Shown in pieces: positions 26,694-35,951 of a DNA stretch of 64,000 nt; the first letter of the stretch is position 1; each line of letters begins with the position of its first letter. Both the position numbers and the translations under genes were made by a program. Location of the stretch: positions 3,782,001 through 3,846,000 of the forward strand of contig OZ242340.1 of assembly GCA_965208525.1 (NCBI GenBank), written 5' to 3'. Under the pieces are notes generated by a model. The model worked only from the letters and a program-made list of their open reading frames with translations, did not search any database and was not told the DNA's origin. This DNA comes from VXYL01 sp965208525. Its GTDB lineage: Bacteria; Pseudomonadota; Gammaproteobacteria; Pseudomonadales; Azotimanducaceae.

Positions 26694-26915
26694 ATGAAGA
26701 CGCGTCTGACCGCGATCGTCGAACGCGAGGGCAACGGCTATGTGTCCTTGTGCCCAGAAGTGGATGTCGCGAGCCAGGGCGACACCGTGGCCGAAGCTCG
26801 CGACAATCTGGCCGAAGCCCTTACGCTCTTTTTCGAGACCGCTGGAGCCGAAGAGGTCGAGCGCAGGCTCAGTACGGAGGTGTACATCACGCACGTCGAG
26901 GTGGCGGTTGGCTAG
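26694..26915 (+). CDS. hicB: HicB-family antitoxin
   Basis: 73 residues. The partial RNase H-like fold of HicB is evident: LTAIVEREGNGYVSLCPEVD, then GDTVAEARDNLAEALTLFFE. ATG 26694 follows a strong AAGGAGGAGGAG ribosome site. It precedes the toxin gene, with which it overlaps by 8 bp. The antitoxin is intact although the toxin is broken. Confidence 0.88.
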   Translation: MKTRLTAIVEREGNGYVSLCPEVDVASQGDTVAEARDNLAEALTLFFETAGAEEVERRLSTEVYITHVEVAVG

Positions 26916-27130
26916 GCTGCGCATCCTCTCGGGGCAGGATGTACGTCGGCTGCTTGAATCTCATGGATTCAGCGAACGGCCGACGGGGTAGTCACATCGT
27001 GATGCAGAAATCCACGCCGGAGGGGACGACCACCGCCTTAGTGCCAGATCACCGAGAGCTACGGACTGGAACGCTCATGTCCATCGTGCGCCAATCCGGC
27101 GTGCCTCGCTCGGAGTTCGAGCAACGCTGA
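26908..27130 (+). pseudogene. hicA: HicA mRNA interferase toxin, frameshifted
   Basis: From TTG 26908 the frame reads LRILSGQDVRRLLESHGFSE, the HicA N terminus, then stops at TAG 26989-26991 just after a GGGG run (26985-26988). Removing one G restores TGSHIVMQKSTPEGTTTALV and PDHRELRTGTLMSIVRQSGV to a TGA at 27128-27130. The catalytic GSHI histidine and the PDHREL motif are intact in the second frame. So this is a one-base insertion in a homopolymer, either real inactivation or an assembly error. Confidence 0.88.
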
Positions 27131-28099
27131 CTACCGGCCTATCTCCAGCACCACCTTGCCGAAGGTGTCGTTGGTGGCCAAGAGTTCGTGTGCGGCGGCG
27201 GCTTGCTGCACGGGCAGGATGGTTTCCACAATCGGCTTGATTGCGCCCGACTCGATCAGGGGCCAAACGCGCTCCTCAAGGGCGTCCATCACGGCGGCCT
27301 TGGCGGCGACGGTGCGGGCGCGGAGGGTGGAGCCGATGATGCGCTGGCGCTTTACCATCATCGCGCCCAAGGGCACTTCTGCGACTGCGCCGCCGAGCAG
27401 GCCAATGATGACGAGACGACCGTCGAGGTTCAGACACTTCAGGTTGTCGGCGACGTAAGCGGCACCCACGGGGTCGAGGATTACGTCGACGCCGTCACCG
27501 GACCATCCCCGCACGGAGTCCACGAAGCTGCCGTCGTGGCGGTTGAAGCCCGCATCTGCGCCGAGTTCCACGCAGCGGTCGATCTTCGCGGTCGAGCCAG
27601 CGGTGACGAAGCAGGGGTTGCCGAACTCGCGGCACATCTGGATGGCGGCGGTGCCGACTCCGCTCGCGCCGGCGTGCAGGAGGATTCGCTCTGCCGGTTG
27701 TGCCGCGGCTTCGTGGAAGAGGTTGATCCAGGCCGTGGCGAACACTTCCGGCAGCGCTGCGGCTTCGGCGAACGAAAGCCCCTTGGGCTTGGGCAGAACC
27801 TGGCCCGCGGGCGCCACCACCACTTCGGCATGGCCGCCGCCGGCAAGCAGGGCGCACACTTCGTCGCCGGGCTTCACCCTTGTGACGCCCTCGCCCACTT
27901 CACGCACGACGCCGGCGCACTCGAGGCCGAGGATCGGGCTCGCCCCCGGCGGCGGTGGATAGCCGCCGCCGCGCTGGGCGAGGTCGGCGCGGTTCACCGC
28001 CGTCGCGCGGTTGTCGATCTTCACTTCGCCGGCGCCCAAGGATGGTTCGGAGGCATCGCCCCAGACGAGTTCGTCGCCCTTCACCAAGATCGCTTGCAT
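27131..28099 (-). CDS. NAD(P)H:quinone oxidoreductase (PIG3-like MDR)
   Basis: 322 residues, medium-chain dehydrogenase fold without zinc ligands. Features are MQAILVKG, ATAVNRADLAQRGGGYPPPP, PILGLECAGVVREVGEGV, the NADPH-binding HAGASGVGTAAIQMCR and a C-terminal AAHELLATNDTFGKVVLEIG. These match PIG3/TP53I3-type quinone reductases. Its stop directly abuts the hicA remnant on the other strand. Confidence 0.9.
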   Translation of the reverse strand: MQAILVKGDELVWGDASEPSLGAGEVKIDNRATAVNRADLAQRGGGYPPPPGASPILGLECAGVVREVGEGVTRVKPGDEVCALLAGGGHAEVVVAPAGQVLPKPKGLSFAEAAALPEVFATAWINLFHEAAAQPAERILLHAGASGVGTAAIQMCREFGNPCFVTAGSTAKIDRCVELGADAGFNRHDGSFVDSVRGWSGDGVDVILDPVGAAYVADNLKCLNLDGRLVIIGLLGGAVAEVPLGAMMVKRQRIIGSTLRARTVAAKAAVMDALEERVWPLIESGAIKPIVETILPVQQAAAAHELLATNDTFGKVVLEIGR

Positions 28100-28118
28100 C
28101 GCATCCCCCTCCTTCGCC

Positions 28119-28898
28119 CTACCAGGACATCCGCACCTTCACGCCACGCCCGTGGAGATAGCGCTTGAGACCGCTCACCTTGTAGTCGCCGTAGTGAACC
28201 ATCGAGGCGACGAGGGCTGCATCCGCCTTGCCTTCCGTAAGGACCTCAAACAGGTGCGCGGGAAGCCCCGCGCCACCCGATGCGATTACCGGAATTCGCA
28301 CCGCTTCACTGATCCTGCGGGTTAGGTTCAGTTCGTAGCCCTCGCGGGTGCCGTCGGCGTCGATGGAGTTCACCACCAGTTCACCGGCACCCAGCCGCTC
28401 CCCTTCCCGCGTCCAAGCGAGCGCGTCGATGCCCATCGGCGTGCGGCCGCCGTCGATCACCACTTCGTAGCCAGAGGGGTGGCGCTCGTCCGGTGTGACT
28501 TGGCGGATGTCCATGGAGAGAACGACATTCTGGCTGCCGATGGCCTCGGCACATTCCGCGATGAGCGCCGGCCGGCGCACTGCGGCGGAGTTGACGTTGA
28601 TTTTCTCCGCCCCGGCAAGACGCAAGTCGGTAGCGTCCTGCACGGAACGCACGCCGCCACCCACCGAAAGCGGAATGAACACCTGCGCCGCCACCGCCTC
28701 CACCACATCGAGGATGATCCGGCGCTTCTCGCTGCTGGCGGTGATGTCGTAGAAGACGAGCTCGTCCAAGCCGTCTTCGTAGTACTCGCGCGCCTTGGCT
28801 ACCGGATCGCCGATGTTCTTGGTGTCCACGAAGCGCACGCTCTTGGCCAGATGGCCGTCGCGCACGTCGAGACAGGCGATGACGCGCTTGCTAAGCAT
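28119..28898 (-). CDS. hisF: Imidazole glycerol phosphate synthase cyclase subunit HisF
   Basis: 259 residues, TIM barrel. CLDVRDGHLAKSVRF, DELVFYDITASSEKRR, IPLSVGGGVRSVQDA, EKINVNSAAVRRP, GAGELVVNSIDADGT and IPVIASGGAGLPAHLFE are all present. The catalytic Asp positions are near residue 11 (CLDV) and about 130-140 (VLSMDIRQ). The end, GVKVRMSW, is of a type I associate more with non-proteobacterial or deltaproteobacterial HisF. It overlaps hisH by 8 bp. No hisA, hisB or hisIE lies nearby. Confidence 0.9.
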   Translation of the reverse strand: MLSKRVIACLDVRDGHLAKSVRFVDTKNIGDPVAKAREYYEDGLDELVFYDITASSEKRRIILDVVEAVAAQVFIPLSVGGGVRSVQDATDLRLAGAEKINVNSAAVRRPALIAECAEAIGSQNVVLSMDIRQVTPDERHPSGYEVVIDGGRTPMGIDALAWTREGERLGAGELVVNSIDADGTREGYELNLTRRISEAVRIPVIASGGAGLPAHLFEVLTEGKADAALVASMVHYGDYKVSGLKRYLHGRGVKVRMSW

Positions 28899-29517
28899 GG
28901 CCGTCCCACTCGGCGAAGCGCTTGAGGAGGGCGAGGCCCACGCGGCCGCTCTTCTCGGGGTGGAACTGGGTGGCGATGTAGTTGTCGCGTCCGAGAGCGC
29001 AGCAGAAGCGACCTTCGTAATCCGCTTCGGCGAGCACGTCACGGGGGTTCGCCGGCCTCGGAAAATAGGCGTGGACGAAGTAGAACTCGTCGCCAGGTTC
29101 GACCTCCCGAAGCACGGGATGGGGCCGCAGCACCTCCACGGCGTTCCAGCCCATGTGGGGAATCTTGAGCGCAGGGTCCGCCAGGCGAAATCGGCGTACC
29201 GACCCCGGAATGAGCCCAAGCGTCTCGGTGTCGCCCTCTTCGGAACGGTCGAGCGAGATCTGCAGCCCCAGGCAGATGCCGAGGATGGGGGTGCCGGCGC
29301 GGTAGGCATCGGTGAGCGCCGCGCCGATGCCGGTGGCGCGGAGGCTCTGCATGGCGCTGCCGGCTGCCCCGACGCCGGGGAAGATGATCCGCTCCGCCCG
29401 CCGCACCTCGTCCGCAGCCGCACTGATGACGGCATCGAGCCCCACTTCCCGACACGCCCGCTGCACGCTGCGCAGGTTGCCGGCGTCGTAGTCGACGATC
29501 ACTGCACTACGCGGCAT
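28891..29517 (-). CDS. hisH: Imidazole glycerol phosphate synthase glutaminase subunit HisH
   Basis: 208 residues from ATG 29517 (MPRSAVIVDYDAGNLRS). Class I glutamine amidotransferase: nucleophile Cys in LGICLGLQ, oxyanion PGVGAAGSAM and catalytic His-x-Glu in ATQFHPEKSG. It supplies ammonia to HisF. A longer start at 29580 is possible but lies outside the family's normal N terminus. Divergent from hemH. Confidence 0.93.
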   Translation of the reverse strand: MPRSAVIVDYDAGNLRSVQRACREVGLDAVISAAADEVRRAERIIFPGVGAAGSAMQSLRATGIGAALTDAYRAGTPILGICLGLQISLDRSEEGDTETLGLIPGSVRRFRLADPALKIPHMGWNAVEVLRPHPVLREVEPGDEFYFVHAYFPRPANPRDVLAEADYEGRFCCALGRDNYIATQFHPEKSGRVGLALLKRFAEWDGHA

Positions 29518-29674
29518 TCCGGATTTGCGGCGTGATCTGTCGCGTTCAGCGTCCAATGGCGAGACTCGAGAGGGCTGCAAGGCGCGGCATACTATCAGCG
29601 ACCAGCCCCTCCAAGCGCGTCAACCCTCACTCGCGCCACTACAATCGCCCTCCCGCCCCGACACGGGTAGCGCG

Positions 29675-30688
29675 TTGACCACTCGCGGCATTCTCCTCGC
29701 CAATCTCGGTTCCCCCGACGCGCCCGAACGCGATGCGGTACGCCGCTATCTGAACGAGTTCTTGATGGATCGACACGTCATCGACGTGCCATGGCCCATG
29801 CGGCGTCTCGTCGTGTCTCTCATCCTTAGGCAGCGGCCCGACGCGAGCGCAAAGGCATATCAGGCGATTTGGCGGAACGAGGAACCCGGCTCGCCTTTGT
29901 TGCACTGGAGCGAGCGCCTCACCGACGCACTGCGGCAGCGTGTCAACATCCCGGTGGCTCTGGGGATGCGGTACGGGGCTCCCAGCCTAGAAGACGCCCT
30001 TAAGGCTCTGACCGCCGCATCGGTGGACGAAATCCTGCTCATGCCGCTCTATCCGCAACACGCCGGCGCCACCCGCAGCACGACGATCGAACGGGCAAGG
30101 ACCCTCGCCTCCGGCCGCAGGCTCCTCGTCCTGCCGGCCTTCTACGACCGACCGGAGTACCTCCAAGCCATGCGCGACCTGCTGTCGCAAGAGCTACCCA
30201 ACGACGCCGACCATCTGCTCTTCAGCTACCACGGCCTGCCCGAGCGCCAAATCCGCAAGGCCGACCCCACACGAGAGCACTGCCTACAACGCCCAGACTG
30301 CTGCGAGGCGCCCTCCTTCGCACACGCAGGCTGCTATCGACATCAGTGTTTGGCGACCACCAGGCGGCTCGCCGCCGGCCTCTCGATCCCCCACAGCACG
30401 AGCTTCCAATCCCGCCTGGGCCGCTTGCGCTGGCTCACGCCCTACACGGAAGAACACCTCGGCGAACTCGCCAAGGGCGGCGTGCGACATCTCGCAGTCG
30501 CCTCCCCGTCCTTCGTCGCCGACAACTTGGAAACCCTCGAGGAACTGGGCATGAAGGGGGAGGCGGCGTTTCGCCAGGCTGGCGGCCAACGCCTGACCCT
30601 TATCCCCTGCCTGAACGACCGCGCCGACTGGGCCGACGCCTTGGCGAAATGGGCGGCGTTGCCCAGCGAGGAGCTCGACCTCACATGA
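29675..30688 (+). CDS. hemH: Ferrochelatase
   Basis: Inserts iron into protoporphyrin IX. 337 residues from TTG 29675, just before the family start RGILLANLGSPDAPE. Motifs: YLNEFLMDRHVIDVPW, MRYGAPSLEDAL, LYPQHAGATRSTT, the catalytic His in FSYHGLPERQI and the late ASPSFVADNLETLEEL. A Cys-rich segment (HCLQRPDCCEAPSFAHAGC, then YRHQC) holds five cysteines and may bind a metal or Fe-S cluster. Its stop overlaps the TauE-like gene (ATGA). Confidence 0.93.
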   Translation: MTTRGILLANLGSPDAPERDAVRRYLNEFLMDRHVIDVPWPMRRLVVSLILRQRPDASAKAYQAIWRNEEPGSPLLHWSERLTDALRQRVNIPVALGMRYGAPSLEDALKALTAASVDEILLMPLYPQHAGATRSTTIERARTLASGRRLLVLPAFYDRPEYLQAMRDLLSQELPNDADHLLFSYHGLPERQIRKADPTREHCLQRPDCCEAPSFAHAGCYRHQCLATTRRLAAGLSIPHSTSFQSRLGRLRWLTPYTEEHLGELAKGGVRHLAVASPSFVADNLETLEELGMKGEAAFRQAGGQRLTLIPCLNDRADWADALAKWAALPSEELDLT

Positions 30689-31446
30689 CTTTGGCACTCG
30701 CCGCGGGAATTCTCTTCGCCGTTCTGGCGACGTCCATCCTCTCCGGCATCCTTGGAATGGCCGGCGGCGTCATCCTGATGGCGGTTCTTGTCGCCACGCT
30801 TTCTGTGTCTGGGGCGATGGTGCTGCATGGCGCCGTGCAGGCGGCGTCGAACGGCGCTCGGTTCGTGTTCCTCAGGCAACACATGATGTGGTCGGTGGTG
30901 CCGCCCTACATCGTTGGCGCTGCGTTGGTGGTCATGCTGTTCTCGCTCGCCGCGTTCGTCCCCGACCCCGCCGTCGTGCTCGTGCTCGTCGGCACGCTGC
31001 CCTGGCTCGCGCGCATCCTGCCGAAGACCGGCAAGCTCGACGTGCGCCAGCCGGTCACCGCCATGTGCTGCGGTAGCGTCGTCACCGGCGCACAGTTGCT
31101 TGCTGGCGCCTCCGGTCCCCTGCTTGACGCCTTCTACGTCAACACGCCGGTGGACCGATTCCGCATCGTCGCCACCAAGGCGTTCACGCAGACCCTCGGT
31201 CACCTCGTCAAGCTTGCCTACTACGCGACGCTGGGCGGTCTCGCATGGGGCGAGGCGTCGGCGGGGGCCGTGCCCATCTGGATCATCCTTGCCGGCATGG
31301 CAACCGCTGTCGTCGGTGCCCGCATCGGCACCAAGTTCCTCGCCCGATTCGAGGACAACCAGTTCCGCCGCGTCTCCGGGTGGGTGATCCTCGCACTCGC
31401 CACGTTGTGTATCGTCGGCGGGCTGCGCCAGATCATCGGAAACTGA
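30685..31446 (+). CDS. TauE/SafE-like (sulfite exporter) membrane protein
   Basis: 253 residues with about eight hydrophobic helices. The opening ILSGILGMAGGVILMAVL and the second-half VTGAQLLAGASGPLLDAFYV are the paired TauE/SafE repeats. These proteins export sulfite, sulfoacetate or other organic anions; the substrate is open. Coupled to hemH by a 4-bp overlap and followed after 2 bp by the serine hydrolase. Confidence 0.82.
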   Translation: MTLALAAGILFAVLATSILSGILGMAGGVILMAVLVATLSVSGAMVLHGAVQAASNGARFVFLRQHMMWSVVPPYIVGAALVVMLFSLAAFVPDPAVVLVLVGTLPWLARILPKTGKLDVRQPVTAMCCGSVVTGAQLLAGASGPLLDAFYVNTPVDRFRIVATKAFTQTLGHLVKLAYYATLGGLAWGEASAGAVPIWIILAGMATAVVGARIGTKFLARFEDNQFRRVSGWVILALATLCIVGGLRQIIGN

Positions 31447-31448
31447 CC

Positions 31449-32534
31449 ATGCCAGAACTCCACTTCCCACCCGCCGGCACCTGGGCCCGTGCCAATGCCG
31501 CTGACATGGGCTTCAATGCCGAAGCGCTGCGAGCAGCCGTTCGCCACGCCGAGGGCCACGAATCCCCGTGGCCCATAGACGTGGGCGGCATGGTGGCGAA
31601 GGACGACCCTCCGCCGTTCAACCGACCCATTGGTCCCACCCGTCCTCGCGGCCCCGCTACCGGTCTCGTGGTGAAGGATGGGCTGGTCGTCGCCGAGTGG
31701 GGCGAACCTGAGCGTGTGGACATGACCTTCAGCGCCACCAAGAGCTACGTCTCCACCTGCGTTGGGTTGGCCTTGGACCGCGGCCTGATCGGCGATGTGG
31801 ACGAGCCGGTCTGCCGCCGCGTGCCGGACGGGTTCGACGGCGAGCACAACAGGCTCGTGACCTGGCGACATTTGCTGCACCAAACGAGCGAGTGGAGCGG
31901 CACCCTGTTCGGCATCCCGGACACCGTCGACCACAACCGTTCCGCCGCCGACGCCCCGGCGCGCAAGGGCATTTCTCGCCCCCTGCAGCGGCCCGGCACC
32001 TTTTGGGAATACAACGACGTGCGCGTCAACGCGCTGGCCCTGGCGGCGCTTCGTATCTGGCGCGAGCCGCTGCCCGACGTGCTCGCGCGCGAGGTGATGG
32101 GGCCCATCGGCGCATCTTCCGGCTGGCGGTGGGAGGCCTACGACAACGCCACCGTGTCCATTGCCGGACGCGACATGGCCTCGGTTCCCGGCGGCGGTCA
32201 CTGGGGCGGGGGCCTCATGATCGACAGCTTCGACCACGCCCGCTTTGGCCTGCTGTGGCTGGCGCAAGGGCAATGGAACGGCCGACGCATCCTGTCGGAA
32301 CCTTGGATCCGCGCTTCCCTCTCGGCCTGCCCACAAAACGACCGCTATGGCTTCATGTGGTGGCTGAATCCGGTGCAGTCGGTCTGGCCAAACGCCTCCG
32401 AGGGCGCATTCGCCGCCATCGGCGCTGGCGGCAACGTCGTCTTCGTCGCGCCCGAACGCGGGCTTGTTATCGTCACGCGTTGGGCCGCCAACCCCAACAA
32501 CATCGTGGACCGCGTGTTGTCCGCGCTTCAATGA
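31449..32534 (+). CDS. Beta-lactamase-family serine hydrolase
   Basis: 361 residues. The SxxK nucleophile is in MTFSATKSYVSTCVGLALD, the YxN triad member in FWEYNDVRVNALA, and a C-terminal GGGHWGGGLM then GAGGNVVFVAPERGLVIV resemble class C beta-lactamase-fold esterases. No signal peptide, so probably a cytoplasmic esterase or peptidase and not a resistance enzyme. Two bases after the TauE-like gene. Confidence 0.87.
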   Translation: MPELHFPPAGTWARANAADMGFNAEALRAAVRHAEGHESPWPIDVGGMVAKDDPPPFNRPIGPTRPRGPATGLVVKDGLVVAEWGEPERVDMTFSATKSYVSTCVGLALDRGLIGDVDEPVCRRVPDGFDGEHNRLVTWRHLLHQTSEWSGTLFGIPDTVDHNRSAADAPARKGISRPLQRPGTFWEYNDVRVNALALAALRIWREPLPDVLAREVMGPIGASSGWRWEAYDNATVSIAGRDMASVPGGGHWGGGLMIDSFDHARFGLLWLAQGQWNGRRILSEPWIRASLSACPQNDRYGFMWWLNPVQSVWPNASEGAFAAIGAGGNVVFVAPERGLVIVTRWAANPNNIVDRVLSALQ

Positions 32535-32595
32535 GCCATTGGAGTGATTCAGCACCTGCGCCATCCATCGTTTGCTGCGCAAGCGTAGAGGGACG

Positions 32596-33906
32596 GTGTC
32601 TGTCGTAACCCAATGGCTTGAGCGGCGCTTCCGGGTCGCAGAGCAGGGTTCCAGCCTCGGCCGGGAGGTGACGGCTGGGTGCACCACCTTCCTCGCCATG
32701 GCCTACATTGCGGTCGTCAACCCGGCCATCCTGGCCGACGCGGGCATGGACTTCGGGGCGGTGTTCGTCGCCACCTGTCTCGCGGCGGCGGTCGGCACGA
32801 TGTTGATGGGGCTGGCGGCAAACTACCCAGTGGCGCTGGCGCCTGGGATGGGGCAGAACGCATTCTTTGCCTACACCGTGGTACTGGCGAGCGGCCACAC
32901 ATGGCAGGCGGCGCTCGGCATGGTGTTCGTGTCCGGCGTGTTGTTCGTGGTATTGAGCGTGCTGCCGGTGCGGGCGTGGCTCATGGACTCTGTGCCACGC
33001 GGCCTCAAGGCCGGCATGGCAGCCGGCATTGGGCTGTTCCTTGCCTTCATCGCCCTCACCAACGCCGGCATCGTCGTGGCGAGCCCGGCGACGCTAGTGG
33101 AGTTCGGCGACCTCACCACGTTCGGGCCCCTGGCGGCGATTGCCGGCTTCTGCCTCATCGCGGCGCTCGCCGTGCGGCGGGTTCCGGGGGCGTTGGTGAT
33201 CGGCATGCTGGCGATAGCGGCAATCGCCTGGGTGACGGGGCAAGCGGAATTCCGCGGCGTTGCATCCCTGCCGCCCTCACCCGCCCCGGTGCTTCTTCAG
33301 CTCGACATTTCGGCAGCATTGAGCCTGAGTGCCATGACCATCGTGCTGGCCATGCTGCTCGTGGACGTGTTCGACACACTCGGCACCTTGGTGGCAGTGG
33401 GTGCGCGCAGTCGCCTGCTCGATGCCGAGGGCCGGATGCCCAGGCTCCGCCAGGCGCTGCTGGCCGACTCGACGGCAACGATCTTTGGCGGCATCGCCGG
33501 CACCTCTTCCACCACCAGCTACATCGAGAGCGCCGCTGGCGTCGAAAGCGGCGGAAGAACGGGCTTGACGGCGGTGGTAGTGGCCGTGCTGTTCCTCGCC
33601 TGCCTTTGGCTGGCACCGCTGGCGGAAAGCGTGCCGGGGTTTGCCTCCGGTGCGGCGCTGTTCTTCGTTGCCTGCCTGATGGCGCGCAGCTTCGGGGACC
33701 TGGAATGGGACGACGCGCTGCAAGCGGTCCCCGGCGTGACGACGGCAATCTGCATCCCGCTCAGCTTCTCCATCGCCGACGGCATCGGCGTCGGCTTCAT
33801 CACCTGCGCCGCGATTCACCTGCTTTCTGGGCGGATGCGGGAGTGCTCGGTGGCGGTGTATCTAGTGGCGGTCATCTTCGCCGTGAAGTTCGCGCTGCTC
33901 GCGTAG
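32596..33906 (+). CDS. NCS2-family purine permease (AzgA type)
   Basis: 436 residues from GTG 32596, preceded by AGAGGGA; a TTG at 32572 is an alternative. AzgA/PbuG hallmarks: AGCTTFLAMAYIAVVNPAIL, ALAPGMGQNAFFAYTVVL, RGLKAGMAAGIGLFLAFIAL, LVDVFDTLGTLVAVG and the TSSTTSYIESAAGVESGGRT segment. About 12 helices. Imports adenine, guanine or hypoxanthine with protons. Confidence 0.92.
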   Translation: MSVVTQWLERRFRVAEQGSSLGREVTAGCTTFLAMAYIAVVNPAILADAGMDFGAVFVATCLAAAVGTMLMGLAANYPVALAPGMGQNAFFAYTVVLASGHTWQAALGMVFVSGVLFVVLSVLPVRAWLMDSVPRGLKAGMAAGIGLFLAFIALTNAGIVVASPATLVEFGDLTTFGPLAAIAGFCLIAALAVRRVPGALVIGMLAIAAIAWVTGQAEFRGVASLPPSPAPVLLQLDISAALSLSAMTIVLAMLLVDVFDTLGTLVAVGARSRLLDAEGRMPRLRQALLADSTATIFGGIAGTSSTTSYIESAAGVESGGRTGLTAVVVAVLFLACLWLAPLAESVPGFASGAALFFVACLMARSFGDLEWDDALQAVPGVTTAICIPLSFSIADGIGVGFITCAAIHLLSGRMRECSVAVYLVAVIFAVKFALLA

Positions 33907-33984
33907 AGAGGGCGATGCAAACAATTCTCAAATGCGTTTGAATGGCGCCATAGGCACTGCGCCAAACAGCCAAGGGAGATTGGT

Positions 33985-34596
33985 GTGGAAACCATCGAAA
34001 CCGAGAAAGCGCTCCGCGAGGTGATCGGCGAGGAAATCCCCGGCCTCAGCGAGAAGAATGAGCCCGTCTTGAACGAGTTCGCCGTCGATTTCATCGCCAG
34101 GGCGCCGTTCCTCGTGCTCTCGACTGCCGACGACCAAGGCCGACTCGACGCCTCGCCCAAGGGTGATGCGCCCGGCTTTGTGGCCGTGGAGGACGAGCAG
34201 ACGTTGCTCATTCCAGACCGGCTCGGCAATCGGCTCGCCTACGGGCACCGCAACATCCTTGCCAATCCGCACGTCGGCGTGCTGTTCATGATCCCCGGCA
34301 CCACCGAAACGCTGCGGGTCAACGGCAAGGCGTCGCTCACCGCCGATCCTGACCTGCTCGAACGTCTGGCCGCACGCGGTCGCCCTGCGGTGTTGGTGAT
34401 CCGGGTGGAGGTGGAAGAGGTGTTCTTCCATTGCTCCAAGGCGTTCCTGCGCTCGAAGCTCTGGCAACCGGACGGTTGGGGCGAACGCTACAAGGTTTCC
34501 TTCGGCAAGCTCTACGCCAAGCGCAACAACGCCCCGGCAGAAACGGCCGAGGCCATCGACGAGGCGATTGAGAGGGACTATCAGGAGAACCTATAG
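33985..34596 (+). CDS. PPOX-class FMN-dependent flavoprotein
   Basis: 203 residues, pyridoxamine-phosphate-oxidase-like split barrel. VLSTADDQGRLDASPKGDAP and LLIPDRLGNRLAYGHRNIL, with IPGTTETLRVNGKASL, match the DR_2398/MSMEG_1061-type group. Such proteins bind FMN or F420 and reduce small organics; the substrate is unknown. GTG 33985 follows AAGGGA. Confidence 0.85.
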   Translation: METIETEKALREVIGEEIPGLSEKNEPVLNEFAVDFIARAPFLVLSTADDQGRLDASPKGDAPGFVAVEDEQTLLIPDRLGNRLAYGHRNILANPHVGVLFMIPGTTETLRVNGKASLTADPDLLERLAARGRPAVLVIRVEVEEVFFHCSKAFLRSKLWQPDGWGERYKVSFGKLYAKRNNAPAETAEAIDEAIERDYQENL

Positions 34597-34647
34597 CCTC
34601 AGACGACCCATCTGGGGCCTCCAGCGAGTTTCCAGCCCGGCAAGCCG

Positions 34648-35922
34648 TCAAGGCAAGAACCAAAGTGACAGCGCCGGAATGTACGTGATGGCCAGGAGTG
34701 CAATCAGCAGCACCAGCATGAACGGCCAGCAGGCGGCATAGAGTTCGAGCACCGGTCGGCCGAACCGGTAGCTGGCGATGAACAGGTTCATGCCCACGGG
34801 GGGCGTGAAATAGCCGATCTGCAGGTTGGCGAGGAAGATGATGCCGAGGTGGATGGGGTGGATGCCGTAGCCCGCCGCCACCGGCAATAGCAGCGGCACC
34901 ATGATGACGATGGCCGCAAAGACATCGAGCAGTGCCCCAAGCGCCAGCAGCAGGAGGTTGAGCAGGATCAGGAAGGCCAGCGCGCTCGAGACGTGCTCCT
35001 GCATGAACGCGAACAGCCGCTGTGGCACCTCGGCATCCACCAGATAGTTGGTGAACGCCAGCGCCGCGCCGAGGATGAGGATGATGCTGCCAACCATCAC
35101 CATGGACTCCCGCATCACCGCCGGAAGTGCCTTGAGCTTCACTTCCCGGTACAGGCCCACCTCGACGATAAGCACATAGAGCGCCGTCATCGCCGCCGCC
35201 TCGGAGATGGCGAAATAGCCCGAATAGATGCCGCCAAGCACGACAAACGGCAGCGGCAGCTCCCAGCGGGCCGCCACCAGTGCAGCGCGGACGTCCTTGA
35301 GATCGAACCTCGTGCGCGGCGCATCGCCGTGCTGCCACCAGGCCCAGGCCGACAGCAGCAGCACCATCAGCGCCGCCGGCACGAGACCCCCCAGGAAGAG
35401 CTGGCCGATGGTGAACGGTTCGCCCACATCGAGCTGCTGTGCAACGATGCCGTAGAGCAACAGCGGCGCCGAGGGCACGATCAAGAGGCCAAGGCTGCCG
35501 GACGTAGTCACGAGGCCAAGGCTGAAGCGCTCCTCGTACCCACCCGCCTTCAGCATCGGCAAGAGCAGCGCGCCCAAGGCCACGATGGTTACGCCGGAGG
35601 CGCCGGTGAGCGCCGTAAAGAGCGCACAGGCAACGAAGCCGACAATGGCAAGCCCGGCCGGCATCCAGCCGAACAGCGACCGCACGAGGCCCATCAGCCG
35701 CTCCGACGTGTTCGCCGACGCCATGACGTAGCCGGCGAAGGTGAAGAACGGCAGCGCCACCAGAAGCGGCGTGTCGGAGATGCGGTAGAGCTCGATGGCC
35801 ACCACCGCAAGGTCGATGTCCGAGGCGAGAAAGCCGAGCATGGCTGCCGCGAGAACGATGGCAAACAACGGCGCACCAAGGAGCGCCATGAACGCGACGA
35901 GGGCAATGCCGGCCCAGATCAC
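34648..35922 (-). CDS. dctM: TRAP transporter large permease DctM
   Basis: 424 residues with about 12 helices. Family marks: LPFFTFAGYVMASANTSERL, ALTGASGVTIVALGALLLP, GLVTTSGSLGLLIVPSAPLL and a closing LQIGYFTPPVGMNLFIASYR. It moves substrate delivered by DctP, driven by an ion gradient. GTG 35922 follows GGGGAGG. It is split from dctQ by a 202-bp spacer that contains a MITE-like inverted repeat, so the promoter arrangement may differ from a compact operon. Confidence 0.94.
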   Translation of the reverse strand: MIWAGIALVAFMALLGAPLFAIVLAAAMLGFLASDIDLAVVAIELYRISDTPLLVALPFFTFAGYVMASANTSERLMGLVRSLFGWMPAGLAIVGFVACALFTALTGASGVTIVALGALLLPMLKAGGYEERFSLGLVTTSGSLGLLIVPSAPLLLYGIVAQQLDVGEPFTIGQLFLGGLVPAALMVLLLSAWAWWQHGDAPRTRFDLKDVRAALVAARWELPLPFVVLGGIYSGYFAISEAAAMTALYVLIVEVGLYREVKLKALPAVMRESMVMVGSIILILGAALAFTNYLVDAEVPQRLFAFMQEHVSSALAFLILLNLLLLALGALLDVFAAIVIMVPLLLPVAAGYGIHPIHLGIIFLANLQIGYFTPPVGMNLFIASYRFGRPVLELYAACWPFMLVLLIALLAITYIPALSLWFLP

Positions 35923-35951
35923 CGCCGCCTCCCCGCCATGCTCGCCTTTCT

